Translations under genes and position numbers: made by a program
Notes under the pieces: model-generated
What the model was told of the DNA's origin: nothing
Database searches by the model: none
The model's input: the letters and a program-made list of their open reading frames with translations, nothing else
In this document: positions 1-11,935 of the stretch, piece after piece
How the letters are laid out: every line of letters begins with the position of its first letter
Position numbering within the stretch: the stretch's first letter is position 1
From: Luzula sylvatica
Lineage: Eukaryota > Streptophyta > Magnoliopsida > Poales > Juncaceae
NCBI GenBank assembly: GCA_946800325.1
Contig: OX326959.1
Span: forward strand, 10,546,862 to 10,610,861
Reading direction: 5' to 3'
Length of the DNA stretch: 64,000 nt

Positions 1-188
1 ACCTTTAGTATTACTTCATCCATCAGGGACCAAACTGCATACAACAAAACAATTCTTCAGAATTTTTTTTATTTTTTTATGTTTAATATATAAAACAAAA
101 CATTCCTCTGATTGGACATTGCACAGATAAATTAGATTTTTATTTAGTAAATCAAAAGAGAAATACTTATGTTCAAAATGATGAAATA
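1..188. other. AT-rich flank, no gene seen
   Basis: AT-rich sequence without a recognisable gene. It ends at the A residue just before the left CTAG terminus of the Helitron-like composite. Confidence 0.5.
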
Positions 189-273
189 CTAGCTTTATTC
201 CCGCGCAATTGCGCGGGAGTCCTCGAGTTTGTCATGATTATTCGCACATCCGAGATTTGCTATATTTTTAACC

Positions 274-965
274 CCTTAATTTTTTTGGATATTGTAAAAA
301 ATCCTTTATCTTTTCGTAAACTTCAAAAATATTTTTGACCAAACTTTTATTTTAAAATACCCCTTATGGATGATATTAATTTTTTTTTTCCAAAATACCC
401 TTCAAATCTCATATGTAATAATTAAAAGTTATTTTTGTTATTTTTTATTAATTTGAAGAAAATTCATAAACACTTCTTAACATGTAGTGATTTAAATTTT
501 TTTTAATTATTACATATTTTGTTTATATAATTTTAATATTCCATTCTTTATTCATAAAAAACTAACATTAAATAATAATAAAATAAATAATAATAAATAA
601 ACACCTTGCAAATATATTCATAGAAAATATCTATTTAAACATCTACTTTTTATTTTAGTTTTCCTTTTATGTATTTTTTAATAGTTTTATGATATTTTAT
701 TTTTAAATATTTGCAAGATGTTCTTTTAATAATATTGTTGAACTTATTATAGTTTCATGTTAGTTTTTCAAGAAAAATAATACATAAGTCGAATATTTGT
801 AATGAATGAAATATTAAAATTATATAACATATAACATATAGTAATTTTTTTTTAATTATTATATATTACAGAAAGTTTAAGAATTTTTTAAAATTAAAGG
901 AAGCATTTTTTTTAATGAATAAATATGTAAATTAATTGTTTTTTACAATATCAAAAAATTTAAGG
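274..965. mobile_element. Mutator-like MITE relic
   Basis: The ends form an inverted repeat: a ccttaattttttt-type left arm starting at 274 and its complement ending at 965 (ttttttacaatatc followed by aaaaaatttaagg). The body is AT-rich with no ORF. It resembles the arms of the better defined element at 16191-17054. No clean target duplication was found, so the limits are approximate. Confidence 0.4.
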
Positions 966-1079
966 AGTCTTTTGAAAATTTTCCAAGTAAAGTGGTGATA
1001 GGAAGGCATAATAATGTGGTGATGTGGAGGCATGAGATGAGAGGAATTATTAATAATGTAAAAAAGGACCGAAATTTTA

Positions 1080-2615
1080 AAAAAAAAGGACCAAAATATT
1101 AATAAAAGTACCAAAATGCAAATTTAAAGGACTAAAATGTAAAAAAAAAGGACCAAAATGTAAAAAAAAAAAATTGTTTACAAAAAAGCCCCTGGCGACG
1201 TGGCTCATTGTGGGGGCAGCAAATTGTTCTACTTTAGTACTAAGGATAGATATAAATGACCAAAATGTGAAAAAAAAGGACCAAAATGTAATTTTTTTTT
1301 AAAAAGAAGACCAATTTGAGGCCACTGGACCAAAATGTAAATTGTAAAACTTCGAAGGACCAAAATGCAAATTTAAAGGACTAAAATGTAAAAAGAAAGG
1401 ACCAAAACATAATTTTTTTTTTAAAAAAGGGCTAATTTGTAAATAAAGAAGGACCAAAATGTAAAAAAAAAAAATTGTTTACAAAAAAGCCCCTGGCGAC
1501 GTGGCTCATTGTGGGGGCAGCAAATTGTTCTACTTTAGTACTAAGGATAGATATAAAAGACCAAAATGTGAAAAAAAAGAACCAAAATGTAATTTTTTTT
1601 TAAAAAGAGGACCAATTTTAGGCTCCTGGACCAAAATGTAAATTGTAAAACTTCGAAGGACCAAAATGCAAATTTAAAGGACTAAAATGTAAAAAAAAGG
1701 ACCAAAACGTAATTTTTTTTAAAAAAAGGACTAATTTGTAAATAAAAAAGGACCAAAATGTAAAAAAAAAAAAATTACAAAAAAACCCCTGGCGACGTGG
1801 CTCATTGTGGGGGCAGTAAATTGTTCTACTTTAGTACTAAGGATAGATATAAAGGACCAAAATGTGGAAAAAAAGGACCAAAATGTAAATTTTTTTTAAA
1901 AAGAGGACCAATTTGAGGCCCATGGACCAAAATGTAAATTGTAAAACTTCGAAGGACCAAAATGCAAATTTAAAGGACTAAAATGTAAAACAAAAAGGAC
2001 CAAAACGTAATTTATTTTTTAAAAAAGGACTAATTTGTAAATAAAGAAGGACCAAAATGTAAAAAAAAAAATTTGTTTACAAAAAAGCCCCTGGCGACGT
2101 GGCTCATTGTGGGGGCAGCAAATTGTTCTACTTTAGTACTAAGGATAGATATAAAGGACCAAAATGTGAAAAAAAAGATCAAAATGTAATTTTTTTTTAA
2201 AAGAAGACCAATTTGAAGCCCCTGGACCAAAATGTAAATTATAAAACTTCGAAGGACCAAAATGCAAATTTAAAGGACTAAAATGAAAAAAAAGGACCAA
2301 AACGTATTTTATTTTTAAAAAAGGACTAATTTGTAAATAAAAAAGGACCAAAATGTAAAAAAAAAAAATTTACATAAAAACCCCTGGCGACGTGGCTCAT
2401 TGTGGGGGCAGCAAATTGTTCTACTTTAGTACTAAGGATAGATATAAAGGACCAATATGTGAAAAAAAAAGGACCAAAATGTAATTTTTTTTAAAAAAAC
2501 GACCAATTTGAGGCCCCTGGAACAAAATGTAAATTGTAAAACTTCGAAGGACCAAAATGCAAATTTAAAGGACTAAAATGTAAAAAAAAAAGAACCAAAA
2601 CATAATTTTTTTTTT
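1080..2615. repeat. Five ~298-bp tandem repeats built on ggaccaaaatgt
   Basis: The marker cctggcgacgtggctcattg recurs at about 1191, 1492, 1788, 2090 and 2383, giving periods of 293-302 bp. Each unit is itself made of degenerate ggaccaaaatgtaaa subrepeats. Poly(A)/poly(T) runs differ in length between units. No coding capacity. Helitrons often carry such internal tandem repeats. Confidence 0.85.
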
Positions 2616-3445
2616 ACATTTTGATCCTTTTTAGTTGAAAAAATTACATTTTGGTACTTTAAAAAATTATATTTTGGTCCTTTCAAGTTTAAAAACTTAC
2701 ATTTTGGTCCAGGGGCTCTTTGTAAAAAAAAAAAAAATTACATTTTGGTCCTTTTTAGTTGAAAAAATTATATTTTGGCCCTTTTTATTTACTTTTTGGT
2801 CCTTTTAAGTTTAAAAACTTACATTTTGGTCCTTTATATTTACATCTTGATCCTCTTTTATTTACATGTCGGTCCTTTTTTACATTTTGAATTTATATTA
2901 TAGTCCTTTTTATTTATATCTTGGTCCTTTTCAGTTTTAGTTCACACTTTGGTACTTTTTATTAACATTTTGGTCCTTTTTTATTTAAATTTCAGTCCTT
3001 TTTTACATTCCTCCAAGCCACCAGGGGCTTTTGTGTAATTTTTTTTTTTAATTTACATTTTAGTCCTTTTTATATATATTATATCTTATATATAAGTTAA
3101 ACAAAATTCTTGCAATTATAAGCCTCCACGTCATCAAGAATTTTTGTGTAAAAAAATATTTTTTATTTACATTTTGATATTTTTAATTTATATTTTGGTC
3201 CTTTTAGTTTTAATTTACATTTTAGTATTTTTTATTTACATTTTGGTCCTTCTTTATTTATATTTCGGTCCTTTTTTTACATTTATTAATTTATATTTTG
3301 GTCCTTTTTATATACATTTTGGTCCTTTTTAGTTTTAATTTACATTTTAGTCCTTTTTTATTTACATTTTGGTCCTTTTTATTTACATTTCGGTCTTTTT
3401 TTACGTTTTGGTCCTTTTTTACATTTGGTCTTTTTTCCTATTTTA
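2610..3445. repeat. Inverted continuation of the ggaccaaaatgt repeat family
   Basis: From about 2610 the same short motif appears in reverse complement (acattttggtcc) many times, with degenerate spacing. The left half of the composite is thus in one orientation and the right half in the other, which agrees with the inverted termini. Short ORFs here are by-products of the repeat. Confidence 0.75.
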
Positions 3446-3723
3446 CATACATATTAAAATTTGCGAACATGTGCTGATTATATTAATCGATTTTAGAAGC
3501 ACCTGAACAAATGCTATTTATATAAATTATATTAGGAAATAATATTCGTGATAGACTTATTTCACGAACATTATGTATCTATTGACATCATGATATTTGC
3601 AAATATGTCATGATTAAATTAATTTAGTTCAAACACATGTGCGTTAATTCGTACACGCGTTAATTCTATTTAAATAATTATATAAAAAACATCCCGCGCA
3701 ATTGCGCGGGGATAAAGCTAGTT

Positions 3724-4275
3724 TACATTTAAATCTTCGAGAATCACACTTTAATTCAATTCTTAATCTTCTAAAGAGTGGAAATTGTCCAAAAATCTGA
3801 AGTTTTTTTGTATTTTCGCCCAAAAGCCCGAGAACGAGAAGTAGAAAAGAAAAAGATCAGGTGAGAGAGAAAAGGTAAATCTCGTGATTTCAAATTTTCA
3901 AGTGGGATTTTCGGGTTTTTATTTTGCTAATAGATCGAGAAGGAAGCAAATATATGTGATTGAAGGAAACAATGAGAGAAATAAGAAATCTCATTCTCAT
4001 CCAAAAGTCGAAGGAAAGAAAGTACAAGAATTGGCCCTTTTTTGTGGTTAGTCCGGTCCGATTTATTTTTGATAAAACCGGCAGGTTCAGCCGGTTTTTT
4101 ACAATTTACATGCAAATCCGATCAAATAATCAAACCAACCCCGTTCCGGTTTTTTTGGTTGAATAATATTGAGAATTGAAACTAAATGTTAAAATAATCA
4201 AACCAATCCGGTCCGGTTTTTAAACACTGCTTTTAATTATACTTGTTAGCCGTTTCATGACCCTAGAGGAGGCCA
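3724..4275. repeat. Segmental duplicate, copy near mTERF A
   Basis: This stretch, starting tttacatttaaatcttcgag, is nearly repeated at about 39430-40025, including a ccggt-rich stretch. In both places it lies downstream (3') of an mTERF gene on the minus strand. After the shared gaggaggccatcactcgag the copies part: this one continues with about 1.15 kb that the other lacks, then both rejoin at aaaaatatgaagtgatt. Confidence 0.75.
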
Positions 4276-4426
4276 TCACTCGAGTTATGAACCAGCAATA
4301 ATGCGAGTTTGGTACCTAAAGAAGGTTAACTCAATTTCTTGGAGCTCTTATTTAATCGTATAATAAGAGTAAATTCATTTTGCTGTTCAACTTTTTCACT
4401 TGTTTGATTCAGGGCATTATATAAGA

Positions 4427-4640
4427 CTAGGAATATAGCCCGCGCTTCGCTGCGGGATATATTATTTGATAAGAAATAATATAATTAGCAAAAATAATAA
4501 TTTTATATATTATTTGATATATTATTTGATATATTATTTCGCTGCGGGATATATTATTTGATATATTATTTGATAAGAAAATAGAAATATTTCTCGTGCT
4601 TCGCTGCGATTTTTCAAAATGTGTTACGATCATAAAATAA
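4427..4640 (-). mobile_element. Helitron 3' terminus on minus strand
   Basis: Read on the minus strand, a hairpin (cccgcgcttcgctgcggg, plus positions 4439-4456) is followed by a short spacer and CTAG at 4430-4427, then T. This is a classic Helitron 3' end. The subterminal region repeats gatatattattt and cttcgctgcg several times. The region to about 5440 is absent from the duplicate at 40025, so the element may extend that far; no 5' TC end was identified. Confidence 0.55.
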
Positions 4641-5760
4641 TAATTTTATCTAAAATGTTACAAGTATAAAACAAAAGTAATTTTCATAAATGTTAATTTT
4701 AAAAAAAAAATCTGATATTAAATAGTGTCACAAGTATTATGCAATAAATGCAAATTTTTTTCCTCCTCAAAACATATCATATGTTCCAAAAGAAAAATTC
4801 AAATGTTTTATTTAGAATACAAAACATGTCAAATAAAATAAAATTCTGAAAAAGACAAACAAAAAAACATAAAAGACGCAGCTTGGTACCAATCAAAAAT
4901 ATTATAATAAGCACAAAAAAACGCAGCTTGGTACCAATCAAAATTGTTATAATAAGCAAAAAAAAAAAATAATACCAGCTGAGGCTAACAAAAAGTATTT
5001 GTGTGAATAGTATTTTATTAAATTCAAATATTTTATTTAGAACACAAAACATATGTCAATTATATTTATTAATACGATGAAAAATTCAAATATTTTATTT
5101 AGAACACAAGATATATGTCAAATAAAAAAAAAAACATGAACAGTAACCGGGATGAACAGTGCTCGGTTGGACAGTAGTGAACAGTGTTTGGTGAACAGTA
5201 TCGGGTGACGTGGCCTCACCAAAACCCTTGTATTATAAAATTAATGGGAGGGGAAATTTGGGAATCATCGCAGCTTGTTATAAGTTTCTCAAAAGGCAAA
5301 TACGGCGAAAAGGAAGGGCTAAGTATCCCCAACAAGAGTGAAAAGGACCAAAATACGAGTGATTTACGAGCAAAAGTAATTGCTAGTAAGAAGAAAAGGA
5401 GTCTATGAAAGAAGCCATGGCAAAATTTAGAGAATATAGAAAAAAATATGAAGTGATTATTTTTTTATTTATATATTTATTAATCACAAAATTGTTTTCA
5501 TATTTACCAAAATTCATTGTAATTTGAGACAGCTCCAATAACAGAGACTAATACCATGGCCAAATTATTCATATTAGGAGACTCTTTTGTTCTTATTATG
5601 CCAACAAAAACCATTTTGTAGCAGTGAGAGTATAAAAATCAAAATTAATAGAAAAAATTATAACACAAAAAGTCCTCTTTCTGATATAATCTTAAAATTG
5701 AACTAACCAATTAGAAAATAATCCAAATATCATTTCGAATATCGAAGAACCTATCTTTCC
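4641..5760. other. Intergenic, extra block of copy A
   Basis: AT-rich, no gene recognised. It holds a repeated motif (aaattcaaatattttatttag and variants near 4797, 5020 and 5085) and a gaacagt-rich patch at 5140-5205. The last ~300 bp are the shared 3' flank also found beside the other two mTERF copies. Confidence 0.4.
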
Positions 5761-7034
5761 TTAAGCACACGCGCAGGACAAACATTTGCGAGTTCCGGGG
5801 CTTTCTCTCTGTACGGCAACACAAACTTCTCAATGAAGTTTTTGTCTGATATCTTACAAAAAAGAAGAAAAACTCCAATTTATATTCACCCCCTTTTCTT
5901 TCAAGATTCTTAGTACGTGATGCCTTGGAGCCAGTCTTTTCTCTAAACTAACATACAACAAATAAGGTTGAGAAGCCAAAGCTTTTGGATCAAAATTCGC
6001 ATTTTTTACCAGGAAATTGATCTTCGTCTGCACGGTTTTGTTACAAAGTCCTAGTAATGTAGGGAATCGCTTGAAAGCATGGATGAATTCTTCGTCGGAC
6101 CAGCCACATGTTTTACTGTAAAACTCAACTTTTTTATCCCACACTTCTTTCTTGATAAAACTGATTACTCCTAACGCACTCAAGAACATGCCAGATCCAC
6201 GTCGAAACCCTATCTCCTCAGTTCTCTCAAGGGCCTGCTTTATACGATCGGGATTTCGAAGAACGAACCTGTGCCCAATTAGCACTGCCTTTGTTATATC
6301 TTGTAGGGAAAATCCATATTCCTTCAATAGATTGATTATGGGAACTATATGCGCATCAATGTCTCGATTGAGAAGAAAGCGGTTTCTCTGGATAAGCTTC
6401 ATCAAAGCTTCGTCATTATTGCCTACAATCTTTCTCCAATACTGGAGCCGTAGGAGTGTGTTATTCCTAGTGAGGGATGAAGGGCCGAATCGAATCAACT
6501 TGATGAGTGTTTCTCCGGTGAACCCACCATCCATTAGTTCAAGGGCTCGAGGCTCGAGAACCTTCTCAACGTTTATAGTGAGAAAGGATCTTAGATCAAG
6601 AAGAAAAGAAGATGATTCGCCATCAGAAGAAGGATGATGGAGCTTGACGGGGAAGGGAGAAAAAGCACAGTGCTCGGTGAGGAAGAGAGGTCAATCACGA
6701 GGAAAGAGAGAAGCTCGATTGAAGAAGAGAGAACGTAAAAAAGGGCAGAGAGAGACGTGATATTATTGAGGAGGAAAAAAGTTGGAAAGCTGGGCCAAGT
6801 TGAGTAATGGGCCTTTTAGAAGAACACTTAACATTTGTTCTCTTACTTTTTTATGTAAATATCTAGTAAAAAAATAGTAAGTTAAGAAAGTAAAAAAGAA
6901 CAAAGTGTAGAATAGGGAATGTTCTTCGGTTGTTGCTCGGATTGGGTGGAAAGAGAGAGACGAAGAAAATGGCTGATTGGCATTAGGTGGTGACGGTGAA
7001 CAGAGCAGATTCTCCTTGTTAGGAGAGAAGACAT
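5761..7034 (-). pseudogene. mTERF gene A, broken and chimeric
   Basis: Mitochondrial transcription termination factor family relic. The start (ATG 7034) encodes the same leader as the intact copy at 40326-41453 (MSSLLTRR..., then LSLSTQSEQQPKN), but homology stops at about 6915. Positions 6575-6914 are unrelated sequence replacing roughly 195 bp that in the intact copy encode the first helices (AQYLISSFGF...). Homology resumes at NVEK (about 6574) and runs as an open frame to 5854, where a frameshift ends it; a shifted remnant of the normal C-terminus follows to about 5761, with another indel. The 226-aa ORF (6534-5854) keeps most mTERF repeats but not the targeting peptide. A transcript would probably be non-functional or encode a truncated protein. 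Confidence 0.85.
6575..6914 (-). promoter_or_regulatory. Captured promoter/leader-like insert in mTERF A
   Basis: On the minus strand this block reads GGCCCA ... GGCCCA (two TGGGCC-type site II elements, about 6789-6816), a CT-rich leader, and a short ATG ORF (MANHLLFFLI then stop) just before the mTERF frame. TGGGCC pairs and pyrimidine-rich leaders are typical of housekeeping plant promoters. It lies in the same direction as the mTERF remnant, so it could start a transcript of the 226-aa ORF. The source gene was not recognised. Confidence 0.45.
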
Positions 7035-7229
7035 GGTTTCTAGGGTTTCAAAGGGAAAGACGAGCTCCAAATGTGCTGTTGCCTGTTGAAGAGGGTTTTG
7101 GCCCTTTTGGGTTTTGGCAGAGAAGTAAAAAACTAGGATCCTCTATAATTATTCACGTACAATTCTTGGAATTATTATTATTATTCATTATCATGCCCCA
7201 GCGGCTGCTAATTATATTAACCGCTGTCA

Positions 7230-8560
7230 AAAGATAGTTTTCGTTTCTATTAAATTAACCGCTGCCTTTAGAAAGATTTGGTGCCTTTTACCAGCCGCTG
7301 CCAAAAGATAGTTATGGTGCCTTTTAGCAGCCGCTGCCAAAAATAGTTATGGTGCAATTCACCAGCCGCTTCCAAAGGATACTTTAGGTGCCTAATAATG
7401 TAACCGCTGCAAAAAAAAAATACTTTTGGTGCCCCAGCAGTACGCGCTGCCAAAAGATACTTTTGGTACCGAGAGAAGTAACCGTTGCCAAAAGATACCT
7501 TTGGTACCGAGTTTAGTAACCGCTGCCAAAAGATACTTATGGTGCCCACAACAGTAACCGTTGCCCAAAGATAATTTTGGTGCCGAGAGCAGTAACCGCT
7601 GCCAAAATATACTTTTGGTGCCGACATCAGTAACCGTTGCCAAAAGATACTTTTGGTGCCCACAGCAGTAACCGTCGCCAAAAGATACTTTTGGTGCCCA
7701 CAACAGTAACCGTCGCCAAAAGATACTTTTGGTGTCGAGAGCAGTAACCACTGCCAAAAGATACTTATGGTGACCACAGCAGTAACCGTTGCCAAAAGAT
7801 ACTTTTGGTACCCACAGCAGTAACCGTTGCCAAAAGATACTTTTGGTGCCCACAGCAGTAACCGTCGCCAAAAGATACTTTTGGTGCCGAGAGCAACCGC
7901 TGCCAAAAGATACTTATGGTGACCAGCAGTAACCGTTGCCAAAAGATACTTTTGGTGCCCACAGCAGTAACCGTCGCCAAAAGATACTATTGGTGCCCAC
8001 AGCAGTAACCGTTGCAAAAAGATACTATTGGTGCCCACAGCAGTAACCGTTGCCAAAAGATACTATTGGTGCCCACAGCAGTAACCGTTGCCAAAAGATA
8101 CTTTTGGTGTTTGTTAGTGTGACTTCTGCAAAAATATACTTTTGGTGCCTTTTACTATAACTGCTGCCAAAAGAAGCATTAGTTGCCACATTAAGGTAAC
8201 CGCTGCCCAATGATTTTTTGGTGCCGATTTACTTAGCTACTGCGAAAAGATAGTTTTGGTGCAATTTACTATATGCCGCTGCCAAAGATAGTTGTCGTGC
8301 TTATTACATTAGCTGCTGCCAATACATAGGTTTGGTGCCATTTACAAGCGGCTGCCAAAAAGATAGGTATTGGTGCCCGTCAAGGTAGCTGCTGCCAAAA
8401 AAAGTTTGGTGCCGATTGCTTTTCATCCATGCCTAAAGATAGTTTTCGTGACGTTTACAGTCTGCGGCTACTAACATATAGTTTTAGTGCCAATTGTGCC
8501 GTTTACAGTCTGCCGCTGCTAAAAGGTAATTTTGGTGGCGGTTACTATCTGCTGTTGCTA
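7230..8560. repeat. 38-bp minisatellite, each unit with a 17-nt hairpin
   Basis: More than 30 units. In the regular core (about 7480-8110) the period is 38 bp: ccaaaagatac starts at 7640, 7678 and 7716. Units degrade towards both ends. Each unit contains CCAAAAG-ATA-CTTTTGG, a 7-bp perfect inverted repeat around three bases, followed by a gtgcccacagcagtaac-type linker. On the minus strand all three frames are largely open, giving apparent ORFs up to 262 aa with 38-aa periodicity; these are repeat artefacts unless transcription is shown. No spacers of CRISPR type. Confidence 0.9.
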
Positions 8561-10355
8561 ACATTGTTTTAGTGTCATTTATGACAAAGGATAATTTTTG
8601 ATGTTGTTCATAGTCAGCCGCAGCAATATTTTAAAGTTGGCACGTTCAATTCTGCAAAAAGGTCTTTTCTTTGAATTCGTGAATATTTCTGCGATGTTAA
8701 TTTCTGGCCAATTTTGATAGTTAATTGTAATAATCCTAGATCAAATTAGATCAAATTAGATCAAACGTCTGTAACCATTAGGAAGCCAAAATCCAATTCT
8801 GTTTATAAAAAAATACTGGGTATTTTCAGAAGTATTTCAGAGACTGTTTTGTAAATATGCTATTGCGTTTAATATATAACTCCATCACCAGTGATCAATT
8901 ATAGGATAATAATAAATAAATATTCAAAGTTTCAACCATTGTCACTGAAGTTTGGAATTATTTAGTTTACATAATTTCTCAGGGGCCTCTTTTTCTTCTC
9001 ATTTCCACTCCCAAACCAGAAAACCCAGAAAAAGAAAAAGAAGAGAGAGCGAAACAGGGCCTGAGAAAACCCTAGCCGTCGACGCTGCCGGCGACGCAGC
9101 TGGCGATGAAGAGACGATGAAGAGAAAGAAGAGCAAAGAACGACACTGCTGGATGAAACCTTACGACGTTCGTTGTTGGACTCCTCCTCCATTTGTCGAC
9201 GTCACAGCAAAGCACAGACAAGGCCGGAACAAGGGGCGACTGCAAATCCTAGGCGCGAACGAGCGGCGATTTTGCGTTGTATTCTTCAGGCGACGAAAAC
9301 GAAACTTAACACACGCAGCTGAGTATTTTTCCTCACATTTCTTTGTTGTTTGCATATTTTGTTTTTCTCAATCGTTCATGGTTGTCAATTACGACATTTT
9401 ATGAGTTATTTGCATGTTAATTTGGGCTAATTTAAGATATATGTTAGCAATTACAACATTTCAGTACTGATTTTGAGTACTGAGATTTCTATACTTATTT
9501 TGATACAACAATTTTAAGTCCTCATTTATTTCACATTGATGATTGCATTTTGCAATTTGTACTCAGACATTGATCAATTTACCAGAGCTGCGCCAAGGAT
9601 CATTTCTAATTTTGTGCAACCTGATGGACAACGCATGTAGATGATGCATATAGGCAATTAATAAAGGTGCTTTCCGTATTTTAAAATGTTCTAGAAATCT
9701 CAAATCCTAATTTGCTATTTTTTTTTCCGTGCCAAGCTATTTGCAGCAGTTCGATACGACTTGGTTTCGACATGAACTTCAACTATTAGTTTCGAATAAG
9801 TCGAGGAAGATAATAAATTCAGAAATTGGTAACAAGAGGTATATACGAATTCAAAATAAATTGTCGGCAACTTATTTATGATTGTTTTTCTTGAGCAATC
9901 TTTTTTTGTTCATTTTCTACAATTTTACCTATTAATTGGCTGACTTTTGTGACCAGATTCTGCAATATTAATTATATATGAATGAACTTTTAATAATATT
10001 ATGTTTGATGTCAACTTAAACAAGGTGGTTCAGAAGAGTGGATAGGATATGATACGTGCTGTCAAAAACAACGCACTTCTGTCCGGCTCAATTTTCGCTG
10101 TGCACGTGTCCCAAGTTCAAATTGACATGCCTATTCTGAGCAAATACGGTAAAGAGTTGTGAACTACGTTGAAGTTTATCGGATCTGATTAAGAACGGTA
10201 TCGGCACCAGTGAAGACTAGCTCAAGATGGCCGGTATGGAGTTTGGTACCATGACTTGCATGCTGACACGGTGTGCTTGAACACGAGCCGATTCTTTTCA
10301 TGGTTATCTCCGTGATTTGGAACAAATTCATGATTGAATGTAAAGATTACAATTT
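8561..10355. other. Intergenic or upstream region with unassigned ORF
   Basis: A Lys/Arg-rich ORF lies at 8952-9404 on the plus strand; aaccctag in it and its purine-rich start look more like a 5' leader and first exon than a complete gene. No family recognised. Downstream to 10355 there is scattered genic-looking GC-richer sequence (10060-10330) without a convincing frame. It may be the decayed 5' part of the gene whose 3' exon follows, but I could not align it to prolyl 4-hydroxylase. Confidence 0.3.
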
Positions 10356-10799
10356 TTGCGCCATTCTCTTTTATTTTTATTTATTCTTTTTTTATTTATT
10401 TTGTGTAGGTCAACTATGAGGTGTGGCCGCGATGAGAGAGTGAGGATGGTATCAGTGGCCGTGAAGAACAACGCAAGAAATTCGTATCGAGCAGTGAAAC
10501 CGAGAAAAGGGGATGCATTGCTTTTCTTTAGTCTGCACCCTGACACGAACACGGACGCGAACAATCTGCACGGGAGTTGCCCGTTTATAGCGGGTGAGAA
10601 ATGGTCCGCGACAAAATGGATCTGTGTCATGTCGTTTGACGGGACGGCTCCGCAAATATTGAGAGAGTGCGAGGACCAAAATGAAAATTGCGTGCAATGG
10701 GCTGTGGCGGGGGTGTGCGCGAAGAATCTGGTTTATATGGTGGGGAATAACGACTCGCCTGGGTTTTGTAGGAAGAGTTGCAATGTTTGCCCCCAGTAA
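10356..10799 (+). pseudogene. Prolyl 4-hydroxylase 3' fragment with ShK domain
   Basis: The reliable part (about 10489-10799) encodes the C-terminus of a plant prolyl 4-hydroxylase. It has AVKPRKGDALLFFSLHP, the distal iron ligand His in LHGSCP, the 2-oxoglutarate Lys in EKWSATKW, then a ShKT domain with six Cys (CEDQNENC, C, CRKSCNVC) and a stop. These enzymes hydroxylate proline in cell-wall extensins and arabinogalactan proteins in the ER/Golgi. Upstream residues of the ORF do not match the family, and the HxD motif and N-terminal membrane anchor are not found nearby, so this is a fragment or a chimeric last exon after a gtgtag acceptor near 10409. Confidence 0.7.
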
Positions 10800-11935
10800 T
10801 TTTGAGGTTTGTTTTTGTCTTTATAGAATGATAAGTTTGTATTAATTATGATTTGGGGTATGTTCTATTGGTCTAATATGATTTATGGACTAGAAGTCGC
10901 TGATATATGCTTCCTGCAGTGTTTATTTGATAAGTTTGGATAATCAAAAATTGAAAAATTTAGTCTTCATTTACAGGAGGGTCGAGTTTGATTTTTTATT
11001 GTTTGCTATTATAGCAGCACCAGTAAATTCTTATTTTGGTTTATGAATAGATAAATACTCACCAATAGATACTTAAATCAATGAATTACAGATTTTTTCG
11101 GTTTCACTGTTCAGGCGACCTGGCGCACTGGATTGAGGCATGGTCATACCAGGCTACTTTGCGAATTCGCAACTCGGTTTGAAAGTTCTACATGGTGTTT
11201 TTGTAATTCGGCCCATTTATTTGCCTTCAATTACTTCTGTTACTTATTTGTAATCTTTGTGAAAATTGTTTATTGATGATGAACTCTAGCAATAAATATG
11301 AATTCAAGTGTGCATACAAAAAACAAATATGCAATACAAACAATAAATACATATACAATAAGAATTTGTCATACGAATACAAAGCACATATATGGTTGCG
11401 TACACCTAAACAAAAAAAAACAGAAACAAATGTCTTCTCCCGATGAACTGCATAGAACAAAAAATAATTCACAAATTCACAAGGCGCAAATACATGTACA
11501 TAGAAATAATACAAATGCAAATATCGATATGAAATGCATTCATTGAATGCAATTAGGAAACAAATATATGAATAAGAAATACAAACACAAGTCCTTTACA
11601 AATACGAAATATAAACATGAGTACGAATACAAAGTACAAAAATAAAATACGAATACCAATATTGACACAAACACATATATGAAGACGAGTGCGGTTATGA
11701 ATTACAAACTACAAATTACAAATTTGCGAATTAGAAATTACGAAATACATAATCCGAAATAACAAATGCAAAATACAAACTACAATTACATATACTGACA
11801 AAAAAAATACAAAATTAGCACAAAAATTACAAAATAGAAACATGAATAAAAATATGATTTAAAACGAACCCGCACTAGTTATCATGAAATGTGTGGTACT
11901 GTATTATAATTGCAATTTGGAACCCGGATTAGTGT
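10800..11935. other. Intergenic; tacaaatac-rich low-complexity tract
   Basis: 3' flank of the P4H fragment, then from about 11290 to 11880 a degenerate repeat rich in acaaatac/gaatacaaa. Small ORFs there are low-complexity. No gene seen. Confidence 0.5.

Larger units (their letters stand above)
189..3722. mobile_element. Helitron-like composite with inverted 3'-type ends
   Basis: Both ends carry the perfect palindrome cccgcgcaattgcgcggg (200-217 and 3694-3711). On each side it is followed outward by a short spacer and CTAG (189-192 reversed, 3719-3722), with A outside on the left and T outside on the right. A hairpin about 10 nt from a terminal CTAG, inserted between A and T, is the standard 3' end of plant Helitrons. 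Having that end on both sides, in inverted orientation, is not standard; two Helitrons lying tail-out or a TIR-bearing Helitron variant would explain it. The interior has no RepHel coding sequence, only MITE-like sequence and tandem repeats, so it is non-autonomous. Confidence 0.6.

Noticed and set aside
7268..8056. Open frame of 262 aa on the minus strand (and two shorter ones in other frames).
   Set aside because: It lies wholly in the 38-bp minisatellite; because 38 is not a multiple of three, all frames cycle through the same motif. No start context or conserved domain.
7230..8560. CRISPR-like regular repeats.
   Set aside because: Tandem units without unique spacers, in a plant genome; it is a minisatellite.
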